Assembly (NCBI GenBank): GCA_017857395.1
Contig: JAFMDF010000010.1
Coordinates: 1-64,000 of the forward strand
From: Bacteroidota bacterium
GTDB taxonomy: Bacteria > Bacteroidota > Bacteroidia > Chitinophagales > Saprospiraceae
Length of the DNA: 64,000 nucleotides
Reading direction: 5' to 3'
A program made the translations under genes and the position numbers. Below the pieces are notes generated by a model. The model had not been told where the DNA came from. It ran no database searches and saw nothing but the letters and a program-made list of their open reading frames with translations. Shown piece after piece: positions 49,699 through 59,516 of this stretch; positions within the stretch are counted from its first letter, which is position 1; each line of letters opens with the position of its first letter.

Positions 49699-52326
49699 AT
49701 GAAAAATTTATTACTTTTTACGCTATCCTTTTTATTCACCGTCCAACTTGCCGCCCAGCATACGGTATCAGGTAGGGTGGCGGATGATTCCAATGAACCA
49801 TTAATTGGCGTCAATATTCTTGAAAAAGGAACTTCCAACGGTACAATTACAGATATTGACGGTAATTATAGCCTGTCTGTTGCTTCAAGTAATGCTACTT
49901 TGATATTTAGTTATACTGGATATTCTACTACAGAACTTGATTTAAATGGAGATTCTTCCCTTGATGTAGAGTTAACGGAAGGTATTGCACTTGGTGCTGT
50001 CCAAGTAACGGGTTCTAGAAGTTATAGAAGAACTGCTACCGAAACACCAGTTGCCGTAGATATTATTGACATCCAAGAAGTGGCTACTCAAAACGGTAAC
50101 ATCGAATTAAACCGTATTTTACAATATTTAGCGCCTTCTTTCAACGCAACCAAACAATCTGGTGCGGATGGTGCAGAACATATTGATCCTGCTTCTTTAA
50201 GAGGTTTAGGCCCTGACCAAACTTTGGTATTAATTAATGGTAAAAGAAGGCACCAATCTTCTTTAATCAATATCTTTGGTACAAGAGGTTTAGGTAATAC
50301 AGGTACAGATTTTAATGCGATTCCTGCTTCAGCTATCGAAAGAATTGAAATTCTAAGAGATGGTGCAGCTGCTCAGTATGGTTCTGATGCCATTGCTGGA
50401 GTTATCAATATTATTTTGAGAAAAGGGACGAATAAATTAACTGGTTCTGTTACTGCTGGTGCTTATAATGCAAAACCTCCTGGGACTTTTGATTCAGATG
50501 CTTCTAATATTGATGGTAATTACACCGATGTTGATGGCCTTGGTGGAACGGATACTAGAAATGACTACCCAGGTTTAGATGGACAAACTTATAAAGTGGC
50601 GGCTAACTATGGTTTTGATATTGGCCAAGATGGTGGATTTGTGAACTTTACGACTGAATTTGTTAATAGAGAAAAAACATTAAGACCGGGTGCGCCTTGG
50701 AGACGAGGAATGGGAGAAGCGGAGATTAGTGGTTTTGCTGCTTTTATGAATGGAGCGATTCCAATTGGAGAAAAAACAGAATTTTATTTTTTCGGTGGTA
50801 AAAACTATAGAGACACGGATGCTTATGCTTTCACTAGAGGACCTGCTTCTGAAGATAATCGTTCTGTAGCTTCTTTATACCCAGGAGGATTTACCCCTAG
50901 AATTACGTCTATCATTAATGATAACTCTATTTCTGGCGGGGTTAGAAAGCAAATAGCTGGTGGCTGGAGTGTTGATTTTAATAACACTATTGGTAATAAC
51001 GATTTTCACTACTTTATTAAAGGCACCAATAATGCAACTTTAGGAGATGCCTCTCCAACTAATATTGATGCAGGTGGACATACTTTAACACAAAATACAA
51101 CAAGTTTAGATTTTTCTAAATACTACGAAAAAGGAGATGGCATTGGAACGAACCTTGCTTTCGGAGCGGAATTTAGAACCGATAACTTTACTATCTTTGC
51201 AGGAGAAGAAGCTACTTGGGCTGCTTATGATGTAGATGGTTTATTAATCACTCGTCCTGACCAAGTTTCTACTGGACGTCCTGCTGGCTCTCAAGGTTTC
51301 CCAGGATATAGTCCTGCAAACGAAGTAGATAGAAGTCGTTCTAACTTTGCCCTTTATGGAGATGCGGAATTTGATATTTCTAAAGCATTTTTATTAAGCG
51401 CAGCGTTGAGATATGAAAATTACTCGGATTTTGGTAGTACTCTAAACTGGAAGTTGGCTGCTAGAATGAAAGCGAGTGAAAACTTATCTGTTAGAGGGGC
51501 GATTTCTACAGGATTTAGAGCGCCATCTTTAGCGCAGCTTTACTATAATTTAAGATTTACTTCTTTTGTAGATGGTCAGTTGAACGAGTCTTTATTATCG
51601 GCTAATAATAGTCCTGTTACTAAAGGTTTTGGTATTCAAGATTTGAAAGAGGAAGAATCTTTGAATGCTAGTTTAGGATTCACTTATAAGGCGGGTGCTT
51701 TCTCGGCAACAATTGATGGATACCTAATCAATGTAGACGATAGAGTAATTATTACCAATAACTTTGACGCAACTTCTTTAGGCATTGGTGTTTCTACTGC
51801 GCAGTTTTTTGCGAATGGGGTGGATACTGAGTCTAAAGGTTTAGATATTGTATTGGCTTACAAAGCTGATTTAGCGAATGGTTCTTTGAATCTTTCTTTA
51901 GCTGGTAACTTAAACCAATTAGAAGTCGCCAATATTAGAAATGAGGGCTTAGATAAAGAAACTTTCTTCGGGGCAAGAGGTCGTTCTTTATTAGAAGACG
52001 CAGCGCCAAGTACCAAATTTGCTTTTAGTACGGCTTATAGTAGTGGTAAATTTAGTGCACACTTAGGCTTGACACAATTTGGTAAAGTCAGTTATATTGG
52101 TTTTGCTGGAGAGTTAGTAGAGTATGAATCTAGAATAACAGCGGATTTAAGTTTGACTTTAAAAGCATCTGAAAAACTTGATTTCACTTTAGGTGGTAAT
52201 AATATTTTCAACACTTACCCAACTCAACAAGATTACAATAGTACAGATAACTCTGGTTACTGGGATTCTACGCAAATGGGTTTTGGTGGTGCTTATTACT
52301 ATGCTAGAGTTGGATTTTCTTTCTAA
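49699..52326 (+). CDS. TonB-dependent outer-membrane receptor
   Basis: 875 residues. A signal peptide (1-19, ending LAAQ) leads to a carboxypeptidase-D regulatory-like domain (about 21-95, VSGRVADDSNEPLIGVNIL, SYTGY). The plug domain (about 105-235) shows DPASLRGLGPDQTLVLINGKRRH and EILRDGAAAQYGSDAIAGVINIILRK. A 22-strand type barrel continues to the aromatic end ARVGFSF. It imports a scarce ligand using TonB energy. No SusD-like partner follows, so glycan uptake of the Sus type is unlikely. The neighbours are an Lrp regulator and an amino-acid permease. The ligand is unknown. Confidence 0.95.
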   Translation: MKNLLLFTLSFLFTVQLAAQHTVSGRVADDSNEPLIGVNILEKGTSNGTITDIDGNYSLSVASSNATLIFSYTGYSTTELDLNGDSSLDVELTEGIALGAVQVTGSRSYRRTATETPVAVDIIDIQEVATQNGNIELNRILQYLAPSFNATKQSGADGAEHIDPASLRGLGPDQTLVLINGKRRHQSSLINIFGTRGLGNTGTDFNAIPASAIERIEILRDGAAAQYGSDAIAGVINIILRKGTNKLTGSVTAGAYNAKPPGTFDSDASNIDGNYTDVDGLGGTDTRNDYPGLDGQTYKVAANYGFDIGQDGGFVNFTTEFVNREKTLRPGAPWRRGMGEAEISGFAAFMNGAIPIGEKTEFYFFGGKNYRDTDAYAFTRGPASEDNRSVASLYPGGFTPRITSIINDNSISGGVRKQIAGGWSVDFNNTIGNNDFHYFIKGTNNATLGDASPTNIDAGGHTLTQNTTSLDFSKYYEKGDGIGTNLAFGAEFRTDNFTIFAGEEATWAAYDVDGLLITRPDQVSTGRPAGSQGFPGYSPANEVDRSRSNFALYGDAEFDISKAFLLSAALRYENYSDFGSTLNWKLAARMKASENLSVRGAISTGFRAPSLAQLYYNLRFTSFVDGQLNESLLSANNSPVTKGFGIQDLKEEESLNASLGFTYKAGAFSATIDGYLINVDDRVIITNNFDATSLGIGVSTAQFFANGVDTESKGLDIVLAYKADLANGSLNLSLAGNLNQLEVANIRNEGLDKETFFGARGRSLLEDAAPSTKFAFSTAYSSGKFSAHLGLTQFGKVSYIGFAGELVEYESRITADLSLTLKASEKLDFTLGGNNIFNTYPTQQDYNSTDNSGYWDSTQMGFGGAYYYARVGFSF

Positions 52327-52381
52327 TATGGAGGTTCAAGATTTAGTAAATTTTCAAAATTTGCTAAATCTCTAATTCTAT

Positions 52382-52421
52382 AAAAAAGGGTTAGGTATTT
52401 TCGAATATCTAACCCTTTTTT
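52382..52421 (+). terminator. Rho-independent terminator after the TonB-receptor gene
   Basis: AAAAAAGGGTTAG pairs with CTAACCCTTTTTT, with an inner TATTTTCGAATA hairpin. It is symmetric. Confidence 0.92.
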
Positions 52422-52475
52422 AGTTTCTTGTGGATTAGTAAAATCATAATAACCAGCGTAATTCGCGTCAAAAAA

Positions 52476-53765
52476 ATGAGTCAAAAACAACAAAAAATAG
52501 GCTGGAAAACAGCAGCAGCAATAGTCATCGCCAATATGATTGGCACAGGCGTATTTACCAGTCTAGGTTTCCAAATAGCTGATATTCAGAACACTTGGAG
52601 TATTATCCTACTCTGGTTAATCGGTGGTATGTTGGGTTTGATTGGCGCATTTACTTACGCCGAATTAGGAACAAAATTCAAAGAGTCTGGTGGAGATTAT
52701 ATTTTTCTATCTCGTATTTTTCATCCTTTTGCAGGCTATTTATACGCTTGGATTTCGCTAACTGTCGGTTTTTCTGCACCTATTGCAATTTCCGCTTTGG
52801 CAATGACGAGTTATTTAAGCCCAATTAACCCTAGTGTTTTTACCGATTGGTTTGGTATTGGTGTAATTATTTTAGTAACAGCGATTCATTCGGTAAGTGT
52901 AGGACAAAGTGGAAAATTTCAGAGTTATGCGACTATTTTAAAACTTGCCTTTGTTTTTGTATTAATCATTCTAGGTTTTTGCTTTATACCCGTAGAAAAT
53001 ACCGCACTTAACTTTTCGTCTACTTGGAAAGAAGAACTCTTATTACCTGGTTTTGCAGTCTCTTTAATTTATGTGTCCTACGCTTATACGGGCTGGAATT
53101 CTGCGGCTTATATTACCGATGAAATAGAAGACCCTGATAAAAATTTACCCAAAGCTTTAATTCCTGCTACGGTCTTAGTCATGGTGGTTTATATTTTATT
53201 ACAAATAGTCTTCTTACGACATGCTTCGGTTGACCAATTAGCGAATAATGTAGAAGTAGCTACCATTTCTTTTTCCAATGTGTTTGGCGAAAGTGGCAGT
53301 TTTTGGATTAGTATTTTTATTGGCCTTCAGTTGATTGCGACTATTAGTGGTTATCTCTGGGTAGGTTCTCGTATTTCTTATGCCATGGCAAAAGAAAATC
53401 CCTTATGGAAAATGATTGCGGTAAAAAATGAAAATGGGATTCCTGTTCGTGCTTTATGGCTACAAGGATTGATTGCTATTGCCCTAACCTTAACAGGTAC
53501 TTTTGAACAAGTAATGCTATACGCTAGTTTTGCCTTACAATTAATGGGGACTTTAACCGTCGCTTCTCTATTATGGCTTAAACGGACAGAAGGTACTTAT
53601 CATAGTCCTGGTCGTCCTTGGCTGCAATACATTTATATCCTTTTTAGTGTTTGGGTTTTGGGTTTTATGTTGAAAGAACAACCTTATGAAAGTATGATTG
53701 GAATTGGCTTTGTAGTTGTTGGGGGGATTACTTATTTTATGCAGCCGACAAAACAAGAGAATTAA
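52476..53765 (+). CDS. APC-superfamily amino-acid permease
   Basis: 429 residues from ATG 52476 (a non-ATG start at 52428 is open but adds a short implausible leader). Twelve hydrophobic segments. The N-terminal substrate helix reads AIVIANMIGTGVFTSLG, the APC hallmark, and the sixth-helix region contains SYAYTGWNSAAYITDEIEDP, as in LAT/AdiC-type exchangers. It carries amino acids across the inner membrane, by exchange or symport. The preceding terminator makes it a separate unit from the TonB receptor. Confidence 0.92.
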   Translation: MSQKQQKIGWKTAAAIVIANMIGTGVFTSLGFQIADIQNTWSIILLWLIGGMLGLIGAFTYAELGTKFKESGGDYIFLSRIFHPFAGYLYAWISLTVGFSAPIAISALAMTSYLSPINPSVFTDWFGIGVIILVTAIHSVSVGQSGKFQSYATILKLAFVFVLIILGFCFIPVENTALNFSSTWKEELLLPGFAVSLIYVSYAYTGWNSAAYITDEIEDPDKNLPKALIPATVLVMVVYILLQIVFLRHASVDQLANNVEVATISFSNVFGESGSFWISIFIGLQLIATISGYLWVGSRISYAMAKENPLWKMIAVKNENGIPVRALWLQGLIAIALTLTGTFEQVMLYASFALQLMGTLTVASLLWLKRTEGTYHSPGRPWLQYIYILFSVWVLGFMLKEQPYESMIGIGFVVVGGITYFMQPTKQEN

Positions 53766-53817
53766 CTTAAAATAGCAGCGACTTTTTCTGAGAAATCACT
53801 TTCTTTATGGTATACTA

Positions 53818-53886
53818 AAGTAGCTTAGACCTCTGGTCTGAGTAGGTGCATTTTACTGCTACTCAGACCAGAGGTCTAAGCTACTT
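53818..53886. repeat. Perfect 28 bp inverted repeat, GTAGCTTAGACCTCTGG variant
   Basis: Arms 53818-53845 and 53859-53886 are exact complements with a 13 nt loop. Each arm also carries its own near-palindrome CTTAGACC/GGTCTGAG. Confidence 0.95.
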
Positions 53887-53906
53887 TAGAACCAAAAACA
53901 TAAACC

Positions 53907-55769
53907 ATGAAGAAAGACCTCCTTTTTTTATTATTACTCTTAGGGATAAGTTGGAATGGACGCTCCCAAAACGACATCTGCACAGGCAACCTAGGCGATA
54001 ACATCTTCACCTCAGGTGATTTTGGCAGCGGACAAATAAACATTCCAAGTAAACCTGCTGATATTGTTTCCACTTATTCTTATGTCGGACAAGGCCCACC
54101 AAGAGATGGCTCATTTACTTTGACCAATAATACAGGTGCTTGGGGCGGATTATATTCTGCATGGCTAGCTATTGGCGACCAAAGTAATGACCCCAATGGT
54201 TATTTTATGGTTATTAATGCCGATTTTTCCCCAGGCGTTATTTATGAACAAACGATTGAAGGACTTTGTGAAAACACCTTATATGCTTTTTCTGCGGATG
54301 TGATTAATTTGGTCAGAACAGGTATAGTAAATCACGTTGAACCCAACGTCTCTTTTTTATTAAATGATGTCGAACAATACACTTCTGGAAATATCGGACA
54401 AACTGAAAGATGGAATACTTACGGTTTTACCTTCACAACGGACCCTGGTGTAACAACGATGACCTTAAGCCTTAGAAATAATGCGCCAGGCGGAATTGGC
54501 AATGATTTAGCCATTGATAATGTCACTTTTAGACCTTGTGGACCAATCGCCGAAATTCTTCCAAAAGACATAGCGAATATTTGTGAAGATGGCGACCCGA
54601 TAGCCATTAATGCGACCATCAATGGCAATCAATTTGGCGAAGGTGCTTTCCAATGGCAACAAAGTTTTGATGAAGGTTTGAACTGGGAGAATATGGATAT
54701 GGCGAACCAAAACACTATTGAACATAATGAAAAAAGTGCAGGCTTTTATTATTATCGCTACTTATTATCTAATACGGAAGAGAATATAAACAATGCCAAA
54801 TGTCGAGTTAATTCCAATACTAAAATCATCCAAGTAGTACCCAAATCATTTGATATTGAACGATCTATTTGTGAAGGATTGAATTTTGCAGTAGGCTCAT
54901 CTAGGTATAACCAATCAGGGGTTTATACGGATTCTTTAATTTCTTCTTTGGGTTGTGATAGTATTGTCACCTTAGATTTGACCATTGTACCAGATGAAGG
55001 GATTGATCCAATTATTCGATTTAACGACCCAATTTGTACAGGAGATACCGAAGGTTCGATTGAGGTTTTTAATATCCAGAATATTCATCCACCTTATATC
55101 ATAGAACTAGGAGAACGACGAGCGACGAGTTTTGTGAAATTTGTAGAACTAACCGCAGGGGTTTATGATGTTTTTATAGAAGACGCTGTGGGGTGCACTT
55201 TTAAAGAAACCGTTGAATTATTTGACCCAGCACAATTTGTTATTGACTTGGGGGCTGATTTATCCATAGATTTAGGGGAACCCGTTACTATTAACCCAAC
55301 TACTAACTATCCAATTACTGAGTTTCAATGGTCACCTAGCCAAGATGATTGTGGAGATAATTGTTTGGAACCTACTTTTTTGCCGACTATTTCTAGTAAT
55401 TATAGATTAACTGCGACTTCGGAATTAGGTTGTGTAACTGTTGATTCTATTTTTATTGAAGTTAATCCTGCTAGAAAAGTTTTTATTCCCAATATTTTCT
55501 CTCCAAACGCAGATGGTACGAATGATTTTTTCTCCATTTATTCAGCTTTTCCCAATGTGCAAGAAATTTTACAAGTAGCGATTTATGACCGATGGGGCAA
55601 TCTGCTCTTTGAGCGCCAAAATTTAGCAGCAAACGAAGGAGATAATCTTTGGGACGGAATGTATCGAGGACAAAAGGTTGAACGAGGCGCTTATTTATAT
55701 TATGCCAATATCTTATATTTGGATGGAGTCGAAGTGATTACTGCTGGAACGTTGACGGTGGTTTATTAA
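53907..55769 (+). CDS. Secreted T9SS cargo with type B gliding-associated C-terminal domain
   Basis: 620 residues. Signal peptide 1-20 (ending GRSQ). A carbohydrate-binding-like jelly-roll domain fills about 30-210 (WNTYGFTFTTDPGVTTMTLSLRN), followed by Ig-like repeats with paired Cys. The final 85 residues are the type B sorting domain: KVFIPNIFSPNADGTNDFF, AIYDRWGNLLFE, WDGMYRGQ and GAYLYYANI then AGTLTVV at the end. It should cross the outer membrane through the type IX system and stay on the surface or be released. Single gene, no operon partner. Confidence 0.92.
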   Translation: MKKDLLFLLLLLGISWNGRSQNDICTGNLGDNIFTSGDFGSGQINIPSKPADIVSTYSYVGQGPPRDGSFTLTNNTGAWGGLYSAWLAIGDQSNDPNGYFMVINADFSPGVIYEQTIEGLCENTLYAFSADVINLVRTGIVNHVEPNVSFLLNDVEQYTSGNIGQTERWNTYGFTFTTDPGVTTMTLSLRNNAPGGIGNDLAIDNVTFRPCGPIAEILPKDIANICEDGDPIAINATINGNQFGEGAFQWQQSFDEGLNWENMDMANQNTIEHNEKSAGFYYYRYLLSNTEENINNAKCRVNSNTKIIQVVPKSFDIERSICEGLNFAVGSSRYNQSGVYTDSLISSLGCDSIVTLDLTIVPDEGIDPIIRFNDPICTGDTEGSIEVFNIQNIHPPYIIELGERRATSFVKFVELTAGVYDVFIEDAVGCTFKETVELFDPAQFVIDLGADLSIDLGEPVTINPTTNYPITEFQWSPSQDDCGDNCLEPTFLPTISSNYRLTATSELGCVTVDSIFIEVNPARKVFIPNIFSPNADGTNDFFSIYSAFPNVQEILQVAIYDRWGNLLFERQNLAANEGDNLWDGMYRGQKVERGAYLYYANILYLDGVEVITAGTLTVVY

Positions 55770-56330
55770 AATAAATTTTATTTCATAATATTCATTTTAA
55801 AAATATTATAAAAATATTGGATTAAAATTATTATTATTTTATTTTTTTTATATCTTTGAAATAAGTCATTGGTATTGTATTAGTTATACATACCATTTTT
55901 ATGAAATTTTTTGTTAGATATAAACTAACCACTTACCACTTTATAAAGTGTTTTTTTAGTAAGATTTAATAACTCCAACTAATTTTTAGAGAGAATCCTA
56001 TCTATTTAAGGTCAGAAAGATAATGCATATTATCCTTCTAGATTATTGTTTATTAATTTTTCCTAATAATAAATCAGCAAATACGCTTGATTTGTTGGGC
56101 GGTTAATTAATAGATAATTTAACATTTACCCCAAAGAAAAAAATCAGTCCACAAAGAAATAGGTAAAACCTAGCACAATCAACGGTAAATAGTTGACAGT
56201 ATATGCCTGTGAGTAATACTCAATGAGGTAACTACTGAAAACTATAGCAGCCATCCTGCTTGAGCTAACAGGTGTTACCCTTATCAATTAATTTCTATAA
56301 TTCAAAAACTATTAACAAAACCCTCTCTCT
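55770..56330. other. 561 bp leader/intergenic region upstream of the alpha-oxoamine synthase
   Basis: A TATCTTTG (-7 type) lies at 55851-55858 without a well-placed -33. Near the gene, about 56225-56275, GGTAAC and GTTACC enclose an AGCAGCCATCCTGCT hairpin and a GAGCTAACAGGTG segment. This could be a structured 5' UTR. It matches no riboswitch I can name. Confidence 0.4.
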
Positions 56331-57620
56331 ATGTCAAATATTCACTACACCAAACTACTTAATACTATTTCTGATGTTTATGATGCTGGAAAAATTGCCG
56401 AAGTTATCTGTCTAGAAAATCGAACAGAGCATTGGAATGGTCAGCAACTAAATATTAACCAAAAAGAGCTCATTAATTTCGGTACTTGTGGCTACTTAGG
56501 TTTAGAAACGGATCGTCGATTGATTGATCGTGCCATGGAATATACGGATAAGTTTGGTACGCAATTTTCTGTTTCTCGATCTTTCCTTATTTCTAGTTTA
56601 GTTACTGATTTGGAGCACCATTTAAGCGAAGTCTTTGACGGACAAAAATTATTCGTTTTCTCTTCCACTAGTTTAGCCCACATTAGTATCTTGCCTATAA
56701 TTATAGGCAGCGAGGATGCTATTATTTTTGACAAACAAGTTCATTTCAGTGTGCAAAATGGCGCAAATTTGGCAAAATCTAATCATTCACCCATAATGAT
56801 TAAGCATAATAATATGACGATGCTAGAGCGTACGATTGAACGCTTGAAAGATAGCCGCCAAAAGATTTGGTATATGGTCGATGGCGTCTATTCTATGTTT
56901 GGAGATTTTCCACCAATAGATAAGCTCAATGCCTTGATGTCAAAGTACGAACAATTACATTTGTATGTGGATGATGCACATGGTATGGCTTGGGCAGGAA
57001 AAAAGGGAGCAGGTACGATTTTTAATCAAATAAAACATGCAGACCGATTGGTTTTAGCAACAACGATGGCTAAAGGATTTGGCTCAGTCGGTGGTATAGT
57101 TGTTTTTCCAGATGAGGATATGTATACCAAAGTGAAAAAATTTGGTGGGCCACTTTCTTACTCTCATCCGATTCCGCCTGCTATTGTTGGTGCAGGTATG
57201 GCAGCTACGGACATCTTACTTTCGGAAGAAATTAATACTATCCAAAATGAACTAGCCAATAGAATTAGTTACTGTAATCAATTATTAGGGAATTCGGGAT
57301 TGCCGATTTTATCTCATCCAGATTCCCCTATTAAATTCATTGGAATTGGTAATTTAGAAACTGGCTTTAAGCTCAACAAGAAAGTATTAGATGAAGGCTA
57401 TTTTGTTAATATGGCTTTATTTCCCACGGTTGCTATTAATAACACAGGGATGCGTTTTACCATTACTCGACATGTAACGATTAACCAGATTTATGATTTT
57501 GTGGAAGTGTTGAAATTTCATTATTTTAAAACGCTTCAAGAAGCAAATACGGAAATTAGAACCGTTCAAAAATTCTTTAAATTACCGTTAGGTAAGAAAG
57601 TACTATTGGCAACGGGCTAA
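56331..57620 (+). CDS. PLP-dependent alpha-oxoamine synthase (SPT/KBL/CqsA-like)
   Basis: A 429-residue fold-type I PLP enzyme. Motifs: NFGTCGYLGLETD near 49, cofactor-stacking His in KQVHFSVQNG near 138, VDDAHGMAW (213-221), and the Schiff-base lysine in TTMAKGFGSVGG (Lys248). Such enzymes condense an amino acid with an acyl-CoA and release CO2. TTMAK differs from the TFSK of typical serine palmitoyltransferases and is closer to CqsA/KBL types. The window has a DES1-like desaturase at 47.8 kb and an SDR next door, so long-chain base synthesis is possible but not shown. A long leader precedes it. It converges on the SDR, with an inverted repeat between. Confidence 0.85.
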   Translation: MSNIHYTKLLNTISDVYDAGKIAEVICLENRTEHWNGQQLNINQKELINFGTCGYLGLETDRRLIDRAMEYTDKFGTQFSVSRSFLISSLVTDLEHHLSEVFDGQKLFVFSSTSLAHISILPIIIGSEDAIIFDKQVHFSVQNGANLAKSNHSPIMIKHNNMTMLERTIERLKDSRQKIWYMVDGVYSMFGDFPPIDKLNALMSKYEQLHLYVDDAHGMAWAGKKGAGTIFNQIKHADRLVLATTMAKGFGSVGGIVVFPDEDMYTKVKKFGGPLSYSHPIPPAIVGAGMAATDILLSEEINTIQNELANRISYCNQLLGNSGLPILSHPDSPIKFIGIGNLETGFKLNKKVLDEGYFVNMALFPTVAINNTGMRFTITRHVTINQIYDFVEVLKFHYFKTLQEANTEIRTVQKFFKLPLGKKVLLATG

Positions 57621-57627
57621 TGTTAAT

Positions 57628-57701
57628 GTAGCTTAGGTTTCCAGCCTGAGTAGTGATGCTACTGCTAATCTACTCAGGCTGGAAACCTAAACCTAAGCTA
57701 C
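57628..57701. repeat. Inverted repeat between convergent genes, GTAGCTTAGGTTTCCAG variant
   Basis: Arm 57628-57653 pairs with 57670-57701, which carries an extra 6 bp duplication (ACCTAA). It is the same family as 7929-7997; a lone arm lies at 40419-40440. Confidence 0.92.
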
Positions 57702-57705
57702 TAAA

Positions 57706-58422
57706 TTATTTCTTTCGAGCAGAAGGCGGCACAGTAGGCCGAACCTCCACTTTACTAGGCAAAGTCCGAGGGTTCATCTTTAATAAATCTACCACCATTT
57801 GACCAATATCCTCAGGTTGAATTTTCCAGCCATCGGCAGCCGATGGAACATGCCCATTAAAATAAGTGGCTACAGAACCTGGCATAATCGTTGTCGTCTT
57901 AATCTCGTAAGGACGTACATCCAACATAACTGCTTGTGTAAATCCGACCAAACCAAACTTACTAGCATTATAGGCTGCACCTCGCTGAAAAAAGTTAGTA
58001 CCAGCCAAACTAGCAATGGTCATAATATAGCCCTTAGATTTTTTTAAAGCAGGAATAGAAGCTTTCACCGTATGAAAAACACCCGTCAAATTGGTATCAA
58101 TCACGGCATTCCAATCTTCGGTGCTCATTTCATCAATAGCAGCAAATTTTCCCACACCTGCATTGGCAATACAAACATCTAATTGTCCCCATTTATCTAA
58201 TACTTGTTGAATGGCATATTCTTCATCGGCATAATTTCTGACATTCGATTGAATCCCTAAAATTTCTCCTTTGTCTATTTTTTTTAACTCAGTGACCGCT
58301 TCATCAATTACCTTTTGTGTCCTAGCGGTAATGGCTACTTTATACCCTTCTTTTAATAAGGATTCAGCGATACCTAAGCCAATGCCTTTTGACCCACCTG
58401 TAATGTATACTACTTTATTCAT
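57706..58422 (-). CDS. Short-chain dehydrogenase/reductase
   Basis: 238 residues from ATG 58422; the open frame reaches TTG 58479 but would bury the nucleotide loop. The Rossmann motif is TGGSKGIG near residue 7. NAG appears in CIANAGVG, and the catalytic serine in IASLAG is followed by the YNASK tyrosine-lysine pair near 152. An NAD(P)H-dependent keto/alcohol reductase of the FabG type. It converges on the alpha-oxoamine synthase, so reduction of a 3-keto product is conceivable, but classical SDRs are too broad to assign a substrate. Confidence 0.9.
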   Translation of the reverse strand: MNKVVYITGGSKGIGLGIAESLLKEGYKVAITARTQKVIDEAVTELKKIDKGEILGIQSNVRNYADEEYAIQQVLDKWGQLDVCIANAGVGKFAAIDEMSTEDWNAVIDTNLTGVFHTVKASIPALKKSKGYIMTIASLAGTNFFQRGAAYNASKFGLVGFTQAVMLDVRPYEIKTTTIMPGSVATYFNGHVPSAADGWKIQPEDIGQMVVDLLKMNPRTLPSKVEVRPTVPPSARKK

Positions 58423-58751
58423 TGTTTTTAAAAAGTTGATTTTGAAAAAAAGATGATTATCTTGTTGAATGGAAACCAATTAAATTAGGAAAAGTTTGTC
58501 CGGAACGAGGAAATTCATTCGACAGGTACAGATAAATTTTGACCATGTTTTTGTGTGCCGATATTTTAAGATTTTATCTTAAAATCAATATTTTTTTGGT
58601 TTTAACCATTATAAAAAGTATTAACCATTTTTTATCGGAATGATTTCTAGAAACAATAGTATATCAGAATCTTAGTCTCTTGAAAAAGATATTCAATAAA
58701 TTTTCTTTTCATCAATAAAATTATTACGACCTTAGCTGCAAAGAATTCAAA
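58423..58751. other. 329 bp divergent region upstream of pxpA
   Basis: A/T-rich, with no repeat array and no gene. The promoters of the SDR and pxpA must lie here; no clear TAnnTTTG was found. Confidence 0.4.
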
Positions 58752-59516
58752 ATGCGACAATTTAGTATTGACCTCAACTGCGACATGGGTGAAAGCTACG
58801 GCAATTACAAAATCGGTAACGATGACCGAGTAATGCCTTACATCACTTCCTGTAATGTAGCTTGCGGTTTTCACGGAGGCGACCCACTACAAATTGAAAA
58901 GACCATCAAAAATGCCTTAAAGCATGGTTTACAAATAGGTGCCCATCCAGGTTTTCCCGATTTACAAGGTTTTGGCAGACGTAGAATGCAAATTCCTGCC
59001 GATGAATTAAGAGCGATTATTAAATATCAAATTGCTGCGGTAAAAGGAATGACCGAAAGTTTAGGCGGAAAATTAGCCTATGTCAAACCACATGGTGCTT
59101 TATATAATATGGCTGCGGATGACGCACAAGTTGCCCAAAGCATCGTACAAGCCATCCAAGAAATAGGACAAGATATTGCCTTTATGGGCTTGGCAGGAAG
59201 TGAACAAATGGAGGGCATTGCGAAAAAAGTAGGTGTCCGTTTTATTGCCGAAGCCTTTGCAGATAGACGCTATACTCCGAATGGTCGCCTGCAATCTCGT
59301 AGTATTGAAGGTGCAGTCATTCACGATGCCGAAAAAGCAGCGGCACAAGTATTATCTTTGGCAAAAGATAAGCAGGTTATAAGTAGTGCAAATACAATGG
59401 TTAAAATCAATGCCCAAAGTATTTGTATTCACGGAGACAATCCGAAAGTAGCCGATATTTTACAAACTATTGGTGTGCTATTGCGGATGAATGGTATTGA
59501 GAAAAAAGCTTTTTAA
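58752..59516 (+). CDS. pxpA: 5-oxoprolinase subunit A (LamB/YcsF family)
   Basis: 254 residues. Family motifs in order: IDLNCDMGESYGNY at the N-terminus, SCNVACGFHGGDP near 34, GAHPGFPDLQGFGRR near 63, YVKPHGALYN near 110 and ADRRYTPNGRL near 175. With PxpB and PxpC it forms the bacterial ATP-dependent 5-oxoprolinase, opening 5-oxo-L-proline (pyroglutamate) to glutamate. The B and C genes lie 1.9 and 3.2 kb downstream on the same strand, but unusually four other genes are interspersed. The match is strong across its full length. Confidence 0.95.
   Translation: MRQFSIDLNCDMGESYGNYKIGNDDRVMPYITSCNVACGFHGGDPLQIEKTIKNALKHGLQIGAHPGFPDLQGFGRRRMQIPADELRAIIKYQIAAVKGMTESLGGKLAYVKPHGALYNMAADDAQVAQSIVQAIQEIGQDIAFMGLAGSEQMEGIAKKVGVRFIAEAFADRRYTPNGRLQSRSIEGAVIHDAEKAAAQVLSLAKDKQVISSANTMVKINAQSICIHGDNPKVADILQTIGVLLRMNGIEKKAF

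Noticed and set aside
56200-56290. Known riboswitch upstream of the oxoamine synthase
   Set aside because: I compared it by eye with TPP, SAM, cobalamin and glycine motifs and found no conserved core.
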